DNA from: JAWLEV01 sp041685915
GTDB taxonomy: Bacteria; Chloroflexota; Anaerolineae; UBA1429
DNA: 59,524 nt
NCBI GenBank assembly: GCA_041685915.1
Contig: JAWLEV010000006.1
Coordinates: forward strand, 1-59,524
Direction of reading: 5' to 3'
In this document: one piece after another, positions 48,308-57,264 of the stretch
How positions within the stretch are numbered: position 1 is the first letter of the stretch
How the letters are laid out: every line of letters starts with the position of its first letter
The notes under the pieces: model-generated
Told to the model about the DNA's origin: nothing
The model's input: the letters and a program-made list of their open reading frames with translations, nothing else
The model's database searches: none
Program-made: the position numbers and the translations under genes

Positions 48308-50018
48308 AACAATAAGCGCAGAAACGCAAGACAAAGAAAAGGCAGCAGACTCGGAAAAGAAAAAGGGCGATACGGAAGCGTCACGCGAATGGTCCAAAAT
48401 CGCCCTGGAGGAGGTTGTTCGCCCCCTGGCGATCTCAGCCATGCTCACCTGCATAACCATCTCTCTGAACCAACTCATCACCTCTGCCGTGCCCGAGTGG
48501 CCAGGAGGCTTCCTGTCAGTACTCACCTTCCTCGTCTGCCTGGAGAGTATTCACTCCCATCGGCTCCTCACACGCCTGGAACTGCGTTCCGAAGAAAGAT
48601 GGCGCTTCCGCTTTGTAGAGTGGGTATTCATTCTCCTGATAGTGCGCTTTGGTGTCTACATAGAATACGGCGCGGCGCAACTGGCCGCCGACATGGCGCG
48701 ATGGTCACTGGACGTGGGGGCCTTTTTTGATGCCGGATTCATCGTGAACAGCATACTCATGGCCATCTTCTGGGGCCTGGCTTTGGCCCTCTCTTCAGCC
48801 ATACAGGAACTCGAAGCCTCTCCCATTGAAAAAAAGCCCCGGATCACTGATCCTAACCATTACCTGTATAACACCATGCCCCGTCATGGCCGCATCGACC
48901 GCCAGGCCAGGTTGAACCGGATCGTTGGCATCTTTACCGGCGGGGGCATTGTCCTTTTGATACTCGCTGGGCTATCCCAGGTCGATGTACGTGACCTCAT
49001 GGCTTTTGAGCATTCATACAGCGCCGGCATCCTCCTCAATGTGCTCGCCTATTTCCTTATCGGATTCCTCCTCATCGGTCAGGCACGATACACCATGCTC
49101 AAGGCACATTGGGAGATCGAGGATATTCCCATCATGGAGGGTATAGGAAAACGTTGGATTCTACTGGCCATCTCCTTCCTCTTTTTGATCGGACTCATCT
49201 CCGCCTTCTTGCCCGTCGGCTACTCCGTGGGCATCGTGGATACCTTGTCCATCGCGCTGCAATGGACACTATATGTACTGGCCCAGATCACCTTTGGACT
49301 GCTCTTCCTGATCTCGTCCCTGTTGGCCATGCTCATCGGCTTTATGACCGGAACACCAAGCGAAAATCAACCTTCCACACGTCCCATGCCGGAACCACAG
49401 GCGCCCCCTGCTACGTCGGGAGGGCCGGCGCCTTGGTGGCCCTTGGTGCGTTCACTCGCCTTTTGGACCATTCTCATAGGCATCATCGGCTATTCCATAT
49501 TTCACTTTGCTGACTATCGATGGAGCATTTTACAAAAGCTCTCCCTTTCACGCCTCTTCCGCTGGCTCCTGGGCTTGTGGCAGGGCGTGCGCAGCGGCAC
49601 ACAAAAGGCCACGGAGGGAATCCGCCGGGCCATTGCCGACCGCCTCCCCTCTCGCAAAGGCAAAAGGCGAATACCCCCCTGGCGCTATATCTCATTGCGA
49701 GGACTCTCACTGCGTAAGCGCATAAGATATTTCTATCTTTCCACACTGCACCGCAGTGAAAGACAAAATATGGGACGCCCTCCTTCAGCAACCCCCCAAG
49801 AATACCGCAATATGCTGTCAAAAGAGGTGCCAGAGATCACCGAACAACTCGACGAACTCACGCAGGCATTCATCGAGGCACGATACAGTGAACATCCCAT
49901 AACGGAGGAAGAGGCCTCAAACGTCAAAAAGGCCTGGCGCCAGGTAAAACGGCTACTCGGATTGCACGGACGCCGCCAGCAAAGCGACTCCTCTGAAAAT
50001 GAGAAGGAAAACAGTTAG
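48294..50018 (+). CDS. Multi-span membrane protein with C-terminal DUF4129
   Basis: 574 residues from the ATG at 48294 (AAAGGGA upstream). Charged N-terminal tail, about eight membrane helices between 40 and 410, a basic cytoplasmic stretch, then a DUF4129 tail (TQAFIEARYSEHPITEEEASNV) like the one that ends TgpA. It replaces TgpA in this second MoxR-DUF58 cluster but lacks the transglutaminase domain, so it is probably a membrane partner that receives signal or force from MoxR/DUF58. Next gene (RarA) begins three bases later. Confidence 0.75.
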   Translation: MSGDRTISAETQDKEKAADSEKKKGDTEASREWSKIALEEVVRPLAISAMLTCITISLNQLITSAVPEWPGGFLSVLTFLVCLESIHSHRLLTRLELRSEERWRFRFVEWVFILLIVRFGVYIEYGAAQLAADMARWSLDVGAFFDAGFIVNSILMAIFWGLALALSSAIQELEASPIEKKPRITDPNHYLYNTMPRHGRIDRQARLNRIVGIFTGGGIVLLILAGLSQVDVRDLMAFEHSYSAGILLNVLAYFLIGFLLIGQARYTMLKAHWEIEDIPIMEGIGKRWILLAISFLFLIGLISAFLPVGYSVGIVDTLSIALQWTLYVLAQITFGLLFLISSLLAMLIGFMTGTPSENQPSTRPMPEPQAPPATSGGPAPWWPLVRSLAFWTILIGIIGYSIFHFADYRWSILQKLSLSRLFRWLLGLWQGVRSGTQKATEGIRRAIADRLPSRKGKRRIPPWRYISLRGLSLRKRIRYFYLSTLHRSERQNMGRPPSATPQEYRNMLSKEVPEITEQLDELTQAFIEARYSEHPITEEEASNVKKAWRQVKRLLGLHGRRQQSDSSENEKENS

Positions 50019-50021
50019 GCC

Positions 50022-52244
50022 ATGGACCTCTTTGCTCATGCGCGAAAAGAAAAGGAGGATGGAAAGGAACCACTGGCCGCCCGTATGCGACCGCGGACAC
50101 TGGAAGAATTTGTAGGCCAGGAACATGTCGTGGGCCCCGGGCGCCTGCTTCGTCGCGCCATACAGGCCGATCAGATCTCTTCCCTCATATTCTACGGCCC
50201 CCCGGGCACGGGCAAGACGACCTTGGCCAGAATCATCGCCAACACGACAAGTTCGCGCTTTGTCACTTTGAACGCCGTCCTGACGGGGGTAAAGGATCTG
50301 CGAGAGGTCACCTCACAGGCCAAGGATGAACGAAGCTTTTATGGACGGCGCACCATCGTCTTTGTCGACGAGGTACATCGCTGGAACAAAGCCCAGCAGG
50401 ACGCCCTGCTGCCGTGGGTGGAGAACGGCACCATCATCATGATCGGAGCCACCACCGAGAATCCCTGGTTTTCGGTGAACCGTCCCCTGCTCAGCCGCAG
50501 CCGTGTGTTTCAACTGAAATCTTTAAGCGAGGAAACCCTGCGCACCATCGCTCAGAACGCCCTCACGGATTCCGAACGGGGCTATGGAGAACTGGATGTA
50601 AAGGTCACCCCTGAGGCCCTGAACCACCTGGTCGACGTGGCCGATGGCGACGCTCGCTCCCTTCTAAACGCCCTCGAACTGGCCGTGGAAACCACGGCTC
50701 CCCAAGAGGATACCGTGATCGTCGATCTGGCCGTGGCCGAGGATTCCATCCAGGAACGGGCTGTTCTCTATGATCGCGAGGGCGACTACCACTTTGATAC
50801 TATTAGCGCCTTTATCAAGTCGCTCCGCGGATCCGATCCTGACGCCGCCCTCTACTGGCTGGCCAAGATGGTCCATGCCGGCGAGGATCCCGATTTCATC
50901 TTCCGCCGCATGCTGATCTTGGCCGCCGAGGATGTGGGCCTCGCTGACCCCAATGCCGTGGCCATTGTCGAAGCCGCAGCCGCCGCTTTCGATCGCGTGG
51001 GTTTGCCAGAAGGACAGTTCCACCTGGCAGAGGCCGCCGTCTATCTGGCCACGGCCCCCAAGTCCAACTCGACTATGGGATACTTTGACGCTCTGGAAGC
51101 AGTCAAACAAGAGCGCACCGAGGTGCCCACCCACCTGAAGGATGGCAGCAGGGACAAAGAGGATTTGGGCCATGGAGAAGGTTACCTGTATCCTCATGCG
51201 TACCGGGAGCATTGGGTGGCCCAGCAATACCTTCCGGACGCGCTGCAGGGCAACGTTTTCTACCAACCAAGCGATGAGGGCTATGAAAAAGACGTGAGGA
51301 ATAAGGTACAACGGCGACGAGAGGAACAGCTCGCCGCTGTGGTGGATGGGGACTTGGGAGTGGGAGAGGTGCTGACCTTCTCTCCAGAAAACCGCACCCA
51401 GGAACGTTGGTTGATGCGGGCAGTTAGCAACGCCGGACGTCGCCTCGGCAAGCTCCGCGATCGGGTATTCGAGCAGGCCGCGGTACAACGCCATCACCTC
51501 GTATTGGCTCTGAACGCTGGGTCCGGGCTCTTTGTCTGGGAGGCGCTGCGTTTGGCGCCAGAGGGCGGCGTATGGGCCCTGACCTCCGATGCGCAGAGCG
51601 CAAAAGCCCTACGACAGCAGGGTGAACCGCTGCCCGAATTGAGACGTCCCATCGTCTTGCAGGGAAGCCTGGAAAGATTGGCCGAGATACTGGCCCAGAA
51701 TGACTACGACGACGTACGCTTCGACGTCATGGTGGGGCGAAACGCCCTCATGTGTCAGGAGGACAAAAAAGGTCTCCTCCTTTCCCTGCAGAGGCTCCTT
51801 CAACCTGACGGCGCCATCAGCCTGGCCGAGACTATCCCCCGGGAAACGCAGCGCCTCTACAAACTGCCGGACACGAGTTCATTGCATGAGAAAACGGTGC
51901 AGACATGGCAAGAGGCGGAAGAACGGATATACACCGACGAGCAGGACCCCATGGTTAACTGGGATAGTCAAGATTTGAAAAAGATCTTTGAGGAAAGCGG
52001 CTTTCAAAGGATAGAGGTTACACGCGAGAGGATCGAGACGGAACGCCTGATAACAGAAGAGCACATAGACCGCTGGTTCGCCCCTAGGACAAAAGGGCGT
52101 CCGAGTTACGTCCAACACCTGCGCCAGCACCTATCACAGGACGCCGTCGTAGAGATAAAGGAACTGTTTCAAGAGCAACTGGCCGGCAGAACATGCCCCT
52201 GGCACAGCACCATCACCTTCGTGCGCGCCGAACTGTCCAGGTAA
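50022..52244 (+). CDS. rarA: RarA (MgsA) recombination factor fused to a methyltransferase-like domain
   Basis: 740 residues. N-terminal about 430 residues are full RarA: Walker A GPPGTGKTT at 59-67, Walker B VFVDEVHRW near 108, sensor ATTENP near 145 and the C-terminal tetramerisation part ending in YLPDALQG. RarA acts at stalled replication forks. The remaining about 300 residues look like a Rossmann methyltransferase: VLALNAGSGLFVWEALR (glycine loop), GGVWALTSD, FDVMVGRNALM and LQRLLQPDGAISLAE. This RarA/unknown-domain fusion is known from cyanobacteria and some other bacteria; the role of the tail is unknown. Confidence 0.92.
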   Translation: MDLFAHARKEKEDGKEPLAARMRPRTLEEFVGQEHVVGPGRLLRRAIQADQISSLIFYGPPGTGKTTLARIIANTTSSRFVTLNAVLTGVKDLREVTSQAKDERSFYGRRTIVFVDEVHRWNKAQQDALLPWVENGTIIMIGATTENPWFSVNRPLLSRSRVFQLKSLSEETLRTIAQNALTDSERGYGELDVKVTPEALNHLVDVADGDARSLLNALELAVETTAPQEDTVIVDLAVAEDSIQERAVLYDREGDYHFDTISAFIKSLRGSDPDAALYWLAKMVHAGEDPDFIFRRMLILAAEDVGLADPNAVAIVEAAAAAFDRVGLPEGQFHLAEAAVYLATAPKSNSTMGYFDALEAVKQERTEVPTHLKDGSRDKEDLGHGEGYLYPHAYREHWVAQQYLPDALQGNVFYQPSDEGYEKDVRNKVQRRREEQLAAVVDGDLGVGEVLTFSPENRTQERWLMRAVSNAGRRLGKLRDRVFEQAAVQRHHLVLALNAGSGLFVWEALRLAPEGGVWALTSDAQSAKALRQQGEPLPELRRPIVLQGSLERLAEILAQNDYDDVRFDVMVGRNALMCQEDKKGLLLSLQRLLQPDGAISLAETIPRETQRLYKLPDTSSLHEKTVQTWQEAEERIYTDEQDPMVNWDSQDLKKIFEESGFQRIEVTRERIETERLITEEHIDRWFAPRTKGRPSYVQHLRQHLSQDAVVEIKELFQEQLAGRTCPWHSTITFVRAELSR

Positions 52245-52280
52245 ACCTAACATCCAAGCGATGGGCAAAGGAGAGTTTCG

Positions 52281-52985
52281 ATGATGGACGATAGCCCTTA
52301 CCAGGCCCTTATCAAAGAGATGCCCGAGGAGGAAAGACCCCGTGAGCGCCTGGAACTGTACGGCGCCAGCGCTCTCTCCAACGCCGAACTCCTGGCCATC
52401 CTCCTGCGCACGGGATCCAGAGGCGAGAGCGCCGTCGGCCTGGCCACCCGATTGTTAACTACCCTTCACGGCCTCGACGGGGTCGCTGACGCCAGCCTCC
52501 GCGAACTTTGTGAACTCTCGGGCATCGGCCCGGCCAAGGCCTGCCAAATCCTTGCCGCCATCGCATTGGGACGCCGCGCTGCACTGGCTTCGGAGGACAG
52601 CCGCCCACAGATCGGCTCCCCCCATGATGCGGCCAACATCTTTATGGCCAGAATGATAGGCAAGCCCAAGGAGGAGATGCACGTCATGCTCCTGGATACA
52701 AAACACAAGATGCTTCGCACCGCCACCGTCTACGTGGGCAGTCTCAATACAGCCATGGTGCGCGTCGGTGAGATGTTTCGCGACGCCATCAAGGATAATG
52801 CAGCAGCCATCATCGTGGCCCACAATCATCCGAGCGGCGATCCCCTTCCCTCTGCCGAGGATATACAGATCACCAAGGCCATTGTCGAGGCGGGCAAACT
52901 GCTGGATGTCGAGGTTCTCGATCACCTCATCATCGGAAATGGCCACTATCAGTCTCTCAAGGAAAAGGGGCTGGGATTTTTATGA
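52281..52985 (+). CDS. radC: RadC-family JAB/MPN protein
   Basis: 234 residues, AAAGGAGAG ribosome site. N-terminal helix-hairpin-helix (LCELSGIGPAKACQI) and the metal site of the JAB1/MPN fold: Glu in the upstream strand, H-x-H-x-S-G-D in VAHNHPSGDPLPSAED. RadC is widespread; its proposed DNA-repair role is not settled. Next to RarA, which fits a genome-maintenance pair. Confidence 0.93.
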   Translation: MMDDSPYQALIKEMPEEERPRERLELYGASALSNAELLAILLRTGSRGESAVGLATRLLTTLHGLDGVADASLRELCELSGIGPAKACQILAAIALGRRAALASEDSRPQIGSPHDAANIFMARMIGKPKEEMHVMLLDTKHKMLRTATVYVGSLNTAMVRVGEMFRDAIKDNAAAIIVAHNHPSGDPLPSAEDIQITKAIVEAGKLLDVEVLDHLIIGNGHYQSLKEKGLGFL

Positions 52986-53029
52986 GCCGCCGCCAGATAA
53001 CCCATTGCTGAGATAAAAGGAGACGGAGA

Positions 53030-53590
53030 ATGGGCAAGGCCAAAAAGCCACTTCCGGTAAAGCTCGTCATGCCCATGTTCAGCGGGCACGAGGAACTCTT
53101 GGACGAGGTCGAGAAGAGATTGCGCACCCACTGGGGTCCCACGGACTATAAAAGTCCTCGGCTGTCCTTCGACCATACCACATATTACGAGGAGGAGATG
53201 GGGGATGGCCTGAAACGGCAATTCCTCTCCTTTGAAAGACTCATCGATCCCGGCAGCATCGCCAGTATCAAGACGCTGACGAATGCATTGGAGACACGAT
53301 GGAGTCGCGACGGGAGACGAAGGATTAACCTTGATCCAGGATACATCGCACCAGCCAAGCTCGTCCTGGCTACGACCAAGAACCATGGACACCGCATATA
53401 TCTGGATCAGGGAATATACGCCGAAGTAACGCTCATGTACCGCGAGGGAGATTTTCGCTCTTTACCCTGGACATATCCCGATTACCGAACCGAGGACTAT
53501 AGAGAAATCCTGCACACCATTAGAGAGATCTATATGACACAACTCGACGAACTGCGACATGCTGGAAAACTCACTCGACGATTAGATTAA
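53030..53590 (+). CDS. DUF4416 protein
   Basis: 186 residues, strong AAAAGGAGACGGAG site. Starts GKAKKPLPVKLVMPMF, and LSFDHTTYYEEEMG, GYIAPAKLVLATTKNHGHRIYL and GIYAEVTLMY match DUF4416, a small family found mainly in anaerobes and thermophiles, of unknown function. Its last 20 bases overlap, on opposite strands, the end of the FecR-domain gene. Confidence 0.82.
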   Translation: MGKAKKPLPVKLVMPMFSGHEELLDEVEKRLRTHWGPTDYKSPRLSFDHTTYYEEEMGDGLKRQFLSFERLIDPGSIASIKTLTNALETRWSRDGRRRINLDPGYIAPAKLVLATTKNHGHRIYLDQGIYAEVTLMYREGDFRSLPWTYPDYRTEDYREILHTIREIYMTQLDELRHAGKLTRRLD

Positions 53591-54785
53591 TATCCGAGAC
53601 CAGACTCTCATAGTCCCATCCCGAAGCGTAGACTCGCAGACGGATGATTCGGTAAGGGCGAATGGGCAAAGTCTCCAAAAGATTCTCGGACTGGAACAAA
53701 TACCAGCGATCATGAGGCACCTGCACCCCAAAGGTGGTGGGGTTCTCCTCCACGTTCTGATAATAGAATCCCCTCACCCACTCTGCCTCGCTATCATAGA
53801 CATCCCGATAGGTCAGACGAATCATCAACGGATACTCGGAACTCAGATACCCTCCCCCAGAGAGACTCTGATAACGCACCTTGACGTTAGCACGCACCAC
53901 AAGGGAACTCACGGGCTCAGCTATGGTGCGATCGATGGTCTGTTCAAGGACAGTCTCACAATGATTGCCATGGCCACCCGTCCGTGAAAGCTCTACTGCT
54001 CTGCGGCCCTCATCGACGACCAACGAAAAAGTCCCATCTACGTCCCCCCCATCGGTACCCTGATCATTAAACGCATGCCAACCCTTCTCCAGACCCTCGG
54101 AGAAATCGCCATTGACCACCAGATTGCGCGCCGCATCCACAGGAGGATTGGGAGACTGTCCAAAAGCCACTTCCGTGCGCTGTCGGGGCATCAGTTCCAC
54201 ACTATCTCCATTATCCTCCGCCCCGCTCACGCGGGCCCGCCCTCGGGCGTAAACGGTGATCCCCGAACGTCTGTTCGTGGCCTCTAGAGCGTAGCTCCCA
54301 TCTGCCACTAAAGACGCCTCTGCATGAAGGGTAGCCACCCCGAAATCGAGAGGGGCTTCGGAGGAAAGCGCGGTGCCCACGTGTATCTGTCCTCCCGACA
54401 GCCCAACGTGTATGCCATTCGGTGACCTGCCAGCCTCATAGCGCGGCGAACGCATAAGTTCCAACCGTACAGTAGTTCCCGGAAAGAGACGCACAAAACT
54501 CTGATCGAAAAAGGTGATCATCGCTTCAGAAGTCTCATCCACGCGAACGACACTTCCCTCTGCCACCTGCATGTCTTCCCCGCTTTCCAAAGGGACAAAC
54601 CCCCGGCCCACGGGAGGCTCGACGATCACAGTGCCCGCAAGGGACTCCACAGAGGCCTCGCGCTTCTCTTCCGCATGCAATACATGATAGCGAACGCCAA
54701 GGGGCACCGTAGTGACGATCAAGCAGAATACGAAAAAGGCTGTGAGCAAAACAATCCAAGCGACACGTCTGGGATTCTCGTCCAT
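53571..54785 (-). CDS. FecR-domain protein with C-terminal carbohydrate-binding-like module
   Basis: 404 residues. One N-terminal membrane helix (about 9-31), then an extracytoplasmic FecR domain (about 45-210; GTVIVEPPVGRGFVPLESGEDM and VELMPRQRTEVAFG), then a jelly-roll-like domain beginning NLVVNGDFSEGLEKGWHAF, the usual start of carbohydrate-binding modules. Not paired with a sigma/anti-sigma gene here. Starts directly after the acylphosphatase stop codon (TAG-ATG). Location probably at the outer face of the membrane. Ligand unknown. Confidence 0.78.
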   Translation of the reverse strand: MDENPRRVAWIVLLTAFFVFCLIVTTVPLGVRYHVLHAEEKREASVESLAGTVIVEPPVGRGFVPLESGEDMQVAEGSVVRVDETSEAMITFFDQSFVRLFPGTTVRLELMRSPRYEAGRSPNGIHVGLSGGQIHVGTALSSEAPLDFGVATLHAEASLVADGSYALEATNRRSGITVYARGRARVSGAEDNGDSVELMPRQRTEVAFGQSPNPPVDAARNLVVNGDFSEGLEKGWHAFNDQGTDGGDVDGTFSLVVDEGRRAVELSRTGGHGNHCETVLEQTIDRTIAEPVSSLVVRANVKVRYQSLSGGGYLSSEYPLMIRLTYRDVYDSEAEWVRGFYYQNVEENPTTFGVQVPHDRWYLFQSENLLETLPIRPYRIIRLRVYASGWDYESLVSDINLIVE

Positions 54786-55085
54786 CTAATAGCGCACTCC
54801 GAATGTATCAAACTCGCCCTCGAACGATTCCCAGTCTGTATCCACTTTTTCGACCTGTGCCAGCCTGGGACCGCTACGTAACCAGGAAAGGAACTGTCGC
54901 AAAGAATCTTCATCCCCTTCCGCAACAACCTCTACGGTCCCATCGCTCCGATTCCGTACATAGCCCATAACACCCAAACCACGCGCCGTCTCACGGGCGT
55001 GGTAACGAAACCCTACTCCTTGAACGCGACCAGAAACTGAGGCTTGAAACCGTTTCTTCTCGTTGCCATCGACACCTTGCGTCAT
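54786..55085 (-). CDS. acyP: Acylphosphatase
   Basis: 99 residues, full length for the family. The phosphate loop GRVQGVGFRYHA holds the catalytic Arg, and YVRNRSDGTVEV the catalytic Asn. Hydrolyses acyl phosphates such as acetyl or carbamoyl phosphate. Sits between the HEAT-repeat and FecR genes in a minus-strand run; the location does not suggest a specific substrate. Confidence 0.95.
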   Translation of the reverse strand: MTQGVDGNEKKRFQASVSGRVQGVGFRYHARETARGLGVMGYVRNRSDGTVEVVAEGDEDSLRQFLSWLRSGPRLAQVEKVDTDWESFEGEFDTFGVRY

Positions 55086-55129
55086 AGGTAGAATCCCCCT
55101 TTACGTTAATATGCCAATTACACAGTTCG

Positions 55130-56140
55130 TCAGCCTATGTCAAGCAAGTCGTCGGCCCACTCCTCATCCTCATCATCTTCCTCGACCTCCTGTTTCTCCA
55201 GTATTGATTCATCAAGGGGAACCTCGAGCAGGTCCAAAGGTTCCGCAAGGAACTGCAGTTCCTCCAGGGCTTCCGAAGCCGCATCCTGAAGCGCTTCATC
55301 TCCCTCCTCCACACAATATTGCAGAACTCTCTCGGCGCGCTGTCCGCCAATCTGTCCCAAAGCCCAGATGGCCATAGTCTGCACTTGGCGATCCGTATCC
55401 TGGATCAACTCCATCAGCGGATCGACAGCCTGTTCCAGTTGAATTTCTCCGCAAGCACGGGCAGCCTCATAGCGCATGGCGGGAGATCGACTGCCAAGTT
55501 CTCCTATCACAATACTTGCCCAGCGAGCATCTGCACTACGTCCCATGGCAAAGACGGCACTCTCACGCATAGGCTGCCCGCCGCGCTCATAAGCCCCTTC
55601 GATAATACGATACACCTCTTCCTCGTTGATATAAGCAAGAGACTCGATGGCTCTACGCACAACTTCTGTATCCTTATCCTCGTGAATGGCCCGGGTCAGC
55701 GCCTCCTGGATAGCATCGCCCAACTCTCCACTCACCTTCTCACACTCGGCCATAAAGAGGAAACGCCCAAGGGCTGTGGCCGCCGCTGCACGTACACGGG
55801 CGGCGGGGTCGGAAGCAAGCAGCTTTAAGAGCCGCCCAGCAAGAGCGGGTTTCTCCTCTTCCCACAATCCCTCTATGGCGTGGCGGCGTACCACGGGATC
55901 CTCACTATCAAGACAAAAGTAAAAGAAATCCGTATAATCGAGCCGAAAATCCTCCTCGGCATAAGCCACCATCTTCCCAAGTATTTTACGTCGGCGTTGA
56001 CGACCTAATGCACCAAATCTCTCCTCAAGCTGGCTCTCTTCGGCCCGCGTGAGGACGGAAAAGCGCTTCAAAAGTCCACGGCTAAGGGGTTCAGTACTAT
56101 CTTCGAGCCTGTCCAGAGCATCATCAAAATCTGCAATCAT
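55130..56140 (-). CDS. HEAT-repeat protein
   Basis: 336 residues of helical repeats: RRHAIEGLWEEEKP, ARVRAAAATALGRF, MRESAVFAMGRSAD, MRYEAARACGEIQL and VQTMAIWALGQIGG mark at least six HEAT/PBS-lyase-like units. Acidic C-terminal tail. Such proteins are protein-binding scaffolds. No enzyme motif, no export signal. Between RseP and acylphosphatase in a minus-strand run. Confidence 0.85.
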   Translation of the reverse strand: MIADFDDALDRLEDSTEPLSRGLLKRFSVLTRAEESQLEERFGALGRQRRRKILGKMVAYAEEDFRLDYTDFFYFCLDSEDPVVRRHAIEGLWEEEKPALAGRLLKLLASDPAARVRAAAATALGRFLFMAECEKVSGELGDAIQEALTRAIHEDKDTEVVRRAIESLAYINEEEVYRIIEGAYERGGQPMRESAVFAMGRSADARWASIVIGELGSRSPAMRYEAARACGEIQLEQAVDPLMELIQDTDRQVQTMAIWALGQIGGQRAERVLQYCVEEGDEALQDAASEALEELQFLAEPLDLLEVPLDESILEKQEVEEDDEDEEWADDLLDIG

Positions 56141-56168
56141 AGTATCTTTCCATCACTAATGAGACTTA

Positions 56169-57209
56169 TCAACCAAAGTAACGCTGATAATCGAAATAGG
56201 TTATCACCAGCATAAAGGCAAGCAGGACGGCCATACCCACGGCATGAACCAGCGCTTCCTTTTCGGGAGGTATCCTTTTTCCTCCCCGCAACCACTCCAG
56301 TACCACAAATAGCAGCCGCCCTCCATCCAGAGCAGGTAGAGGCAAGAGATTGACCAAAAAGAGGTTGAGGCTCAAAAAACCTGTGAATTCGATTAGACGT
56401 TCCAGCCCCGTTTGGGTCACCTCGGCTGTCTGTCGATAGATACCGATAGGCCCTGTGACCTGAAAGGGTACCGGCAGGGTCTGACGGATGGCAGCGCGAA
56501 TGGTATAAAAGACCGCACGAATTGTATTATAGACAGCGACAAACCCCTTGGGCACTGCCTCCCATACGGGATAGCGCTCACGCACGAGGGGAAGATCAAG
56601 CGCCACTCCCAACGCCCCCTCATTTGGCGGGGGATCCTGGCGGGGAGTGACCGTAACGGGCGAAAGAACCTCCCCCTCACGCTGTACCACAAGGGTGATG
56701 GACTGCCCTGCATTTTCAGAGATGATCTCTACGGCGTCGTCCACATCTCGAATCGCCTCACCGTTGATCTCCACGATAGTGTCTCCTGGCCGAAGGTCGG
56801 CAGCCTCGGCCGGCGACTGGGGAGCCACATAATATATACCCGCTCCCGGGGCCTCCACGGGCGTCAGGGCGCCCAAGATAAAGGAAGAACTGTAAAGAAC
56901 GATGGCCAACAAGAGATTCATCAATGATCCGGAGGCCAGGACGGTAGCGCGTACCGTCCGACTCTTGCGCGCCAGGCTGCCCTCCGCCGTCGGATCGTCC
57001 TCATTCATCCGCACAAAGCCCCCAACCGGTAACGCATTAAGGGTAATGCGCGTGCCCCGCCAGGTGCCGAGATTTAACAGCCGTGGGGGATATCCAAAAC
57101 CAAACTCTTCTACCCGGACGCCGGCCAACTTGGCAGTTATAAAATGTCCAAATTCATGGACGAATATCAACAAGCTAAAAACTATGACAAAGGAAAAAAA
57201 TCCAATCAT
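56169..57209 (-). CDS. rseP: Site-2 protease RseP
   Basis: 346 residues from the ATG at 57209 (an ATG at 57248 gives 13 more polar residues). First membrane helix carries HEFGH at 18-22 (zinc), a PDZ domain near 110-190 starts VAPQSPAEAADLRPGDTIVEI, and the last helices hold NLLPLPALDGG with the third zinc ligand. Cuts membrane-bound anti-sigma factors or remnant signal peptides in the bilayer. Follows isopentenyl phosphate kinase by 55 bases in this run. Confidence 0.92.
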   Translation of the reverse strand: MIGFFSFVIVFSLLIFVHEFGHFITAKLAGVRVEEFGFGYPPRLLNLGTWRGTRITLNALPVGGFVRMNEDDPTAEGSLARKSRTVRATVLASGSLMNLLLAIVLYSSSFILGALTPVEAPGAGIYYVAPQSPAEAADLRPGDTIVEINGEAIRDVDDAVEIISENAGQSITLVVQREGEVLSPVTVTPRQDPPPNEGALGVALDLPLVRERYPVWEAVPKGFVAVYNTIRAVFYTIRAAIRQTLPVPFQVTGPIGIYRQTAEVTQTGLERLIEFTGFLSLNLFLVNLLPLPALDGGRLLFVVLEWLRGGKRIPPEKEALVHAVGMAVLLAFMLVITYFDYQRYFG

Positions 57210-57264
57210 ACCAGCCCCTACACTATGCGACGACGAGGAGACATCCACCTTTCGGCAAATGACA

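Noticed and set aside
50664..51497. Minus-strand open frame (277 codons) opposite rarA
   Set aside because: Antisense to conserved RarA domain with no motif of its own.
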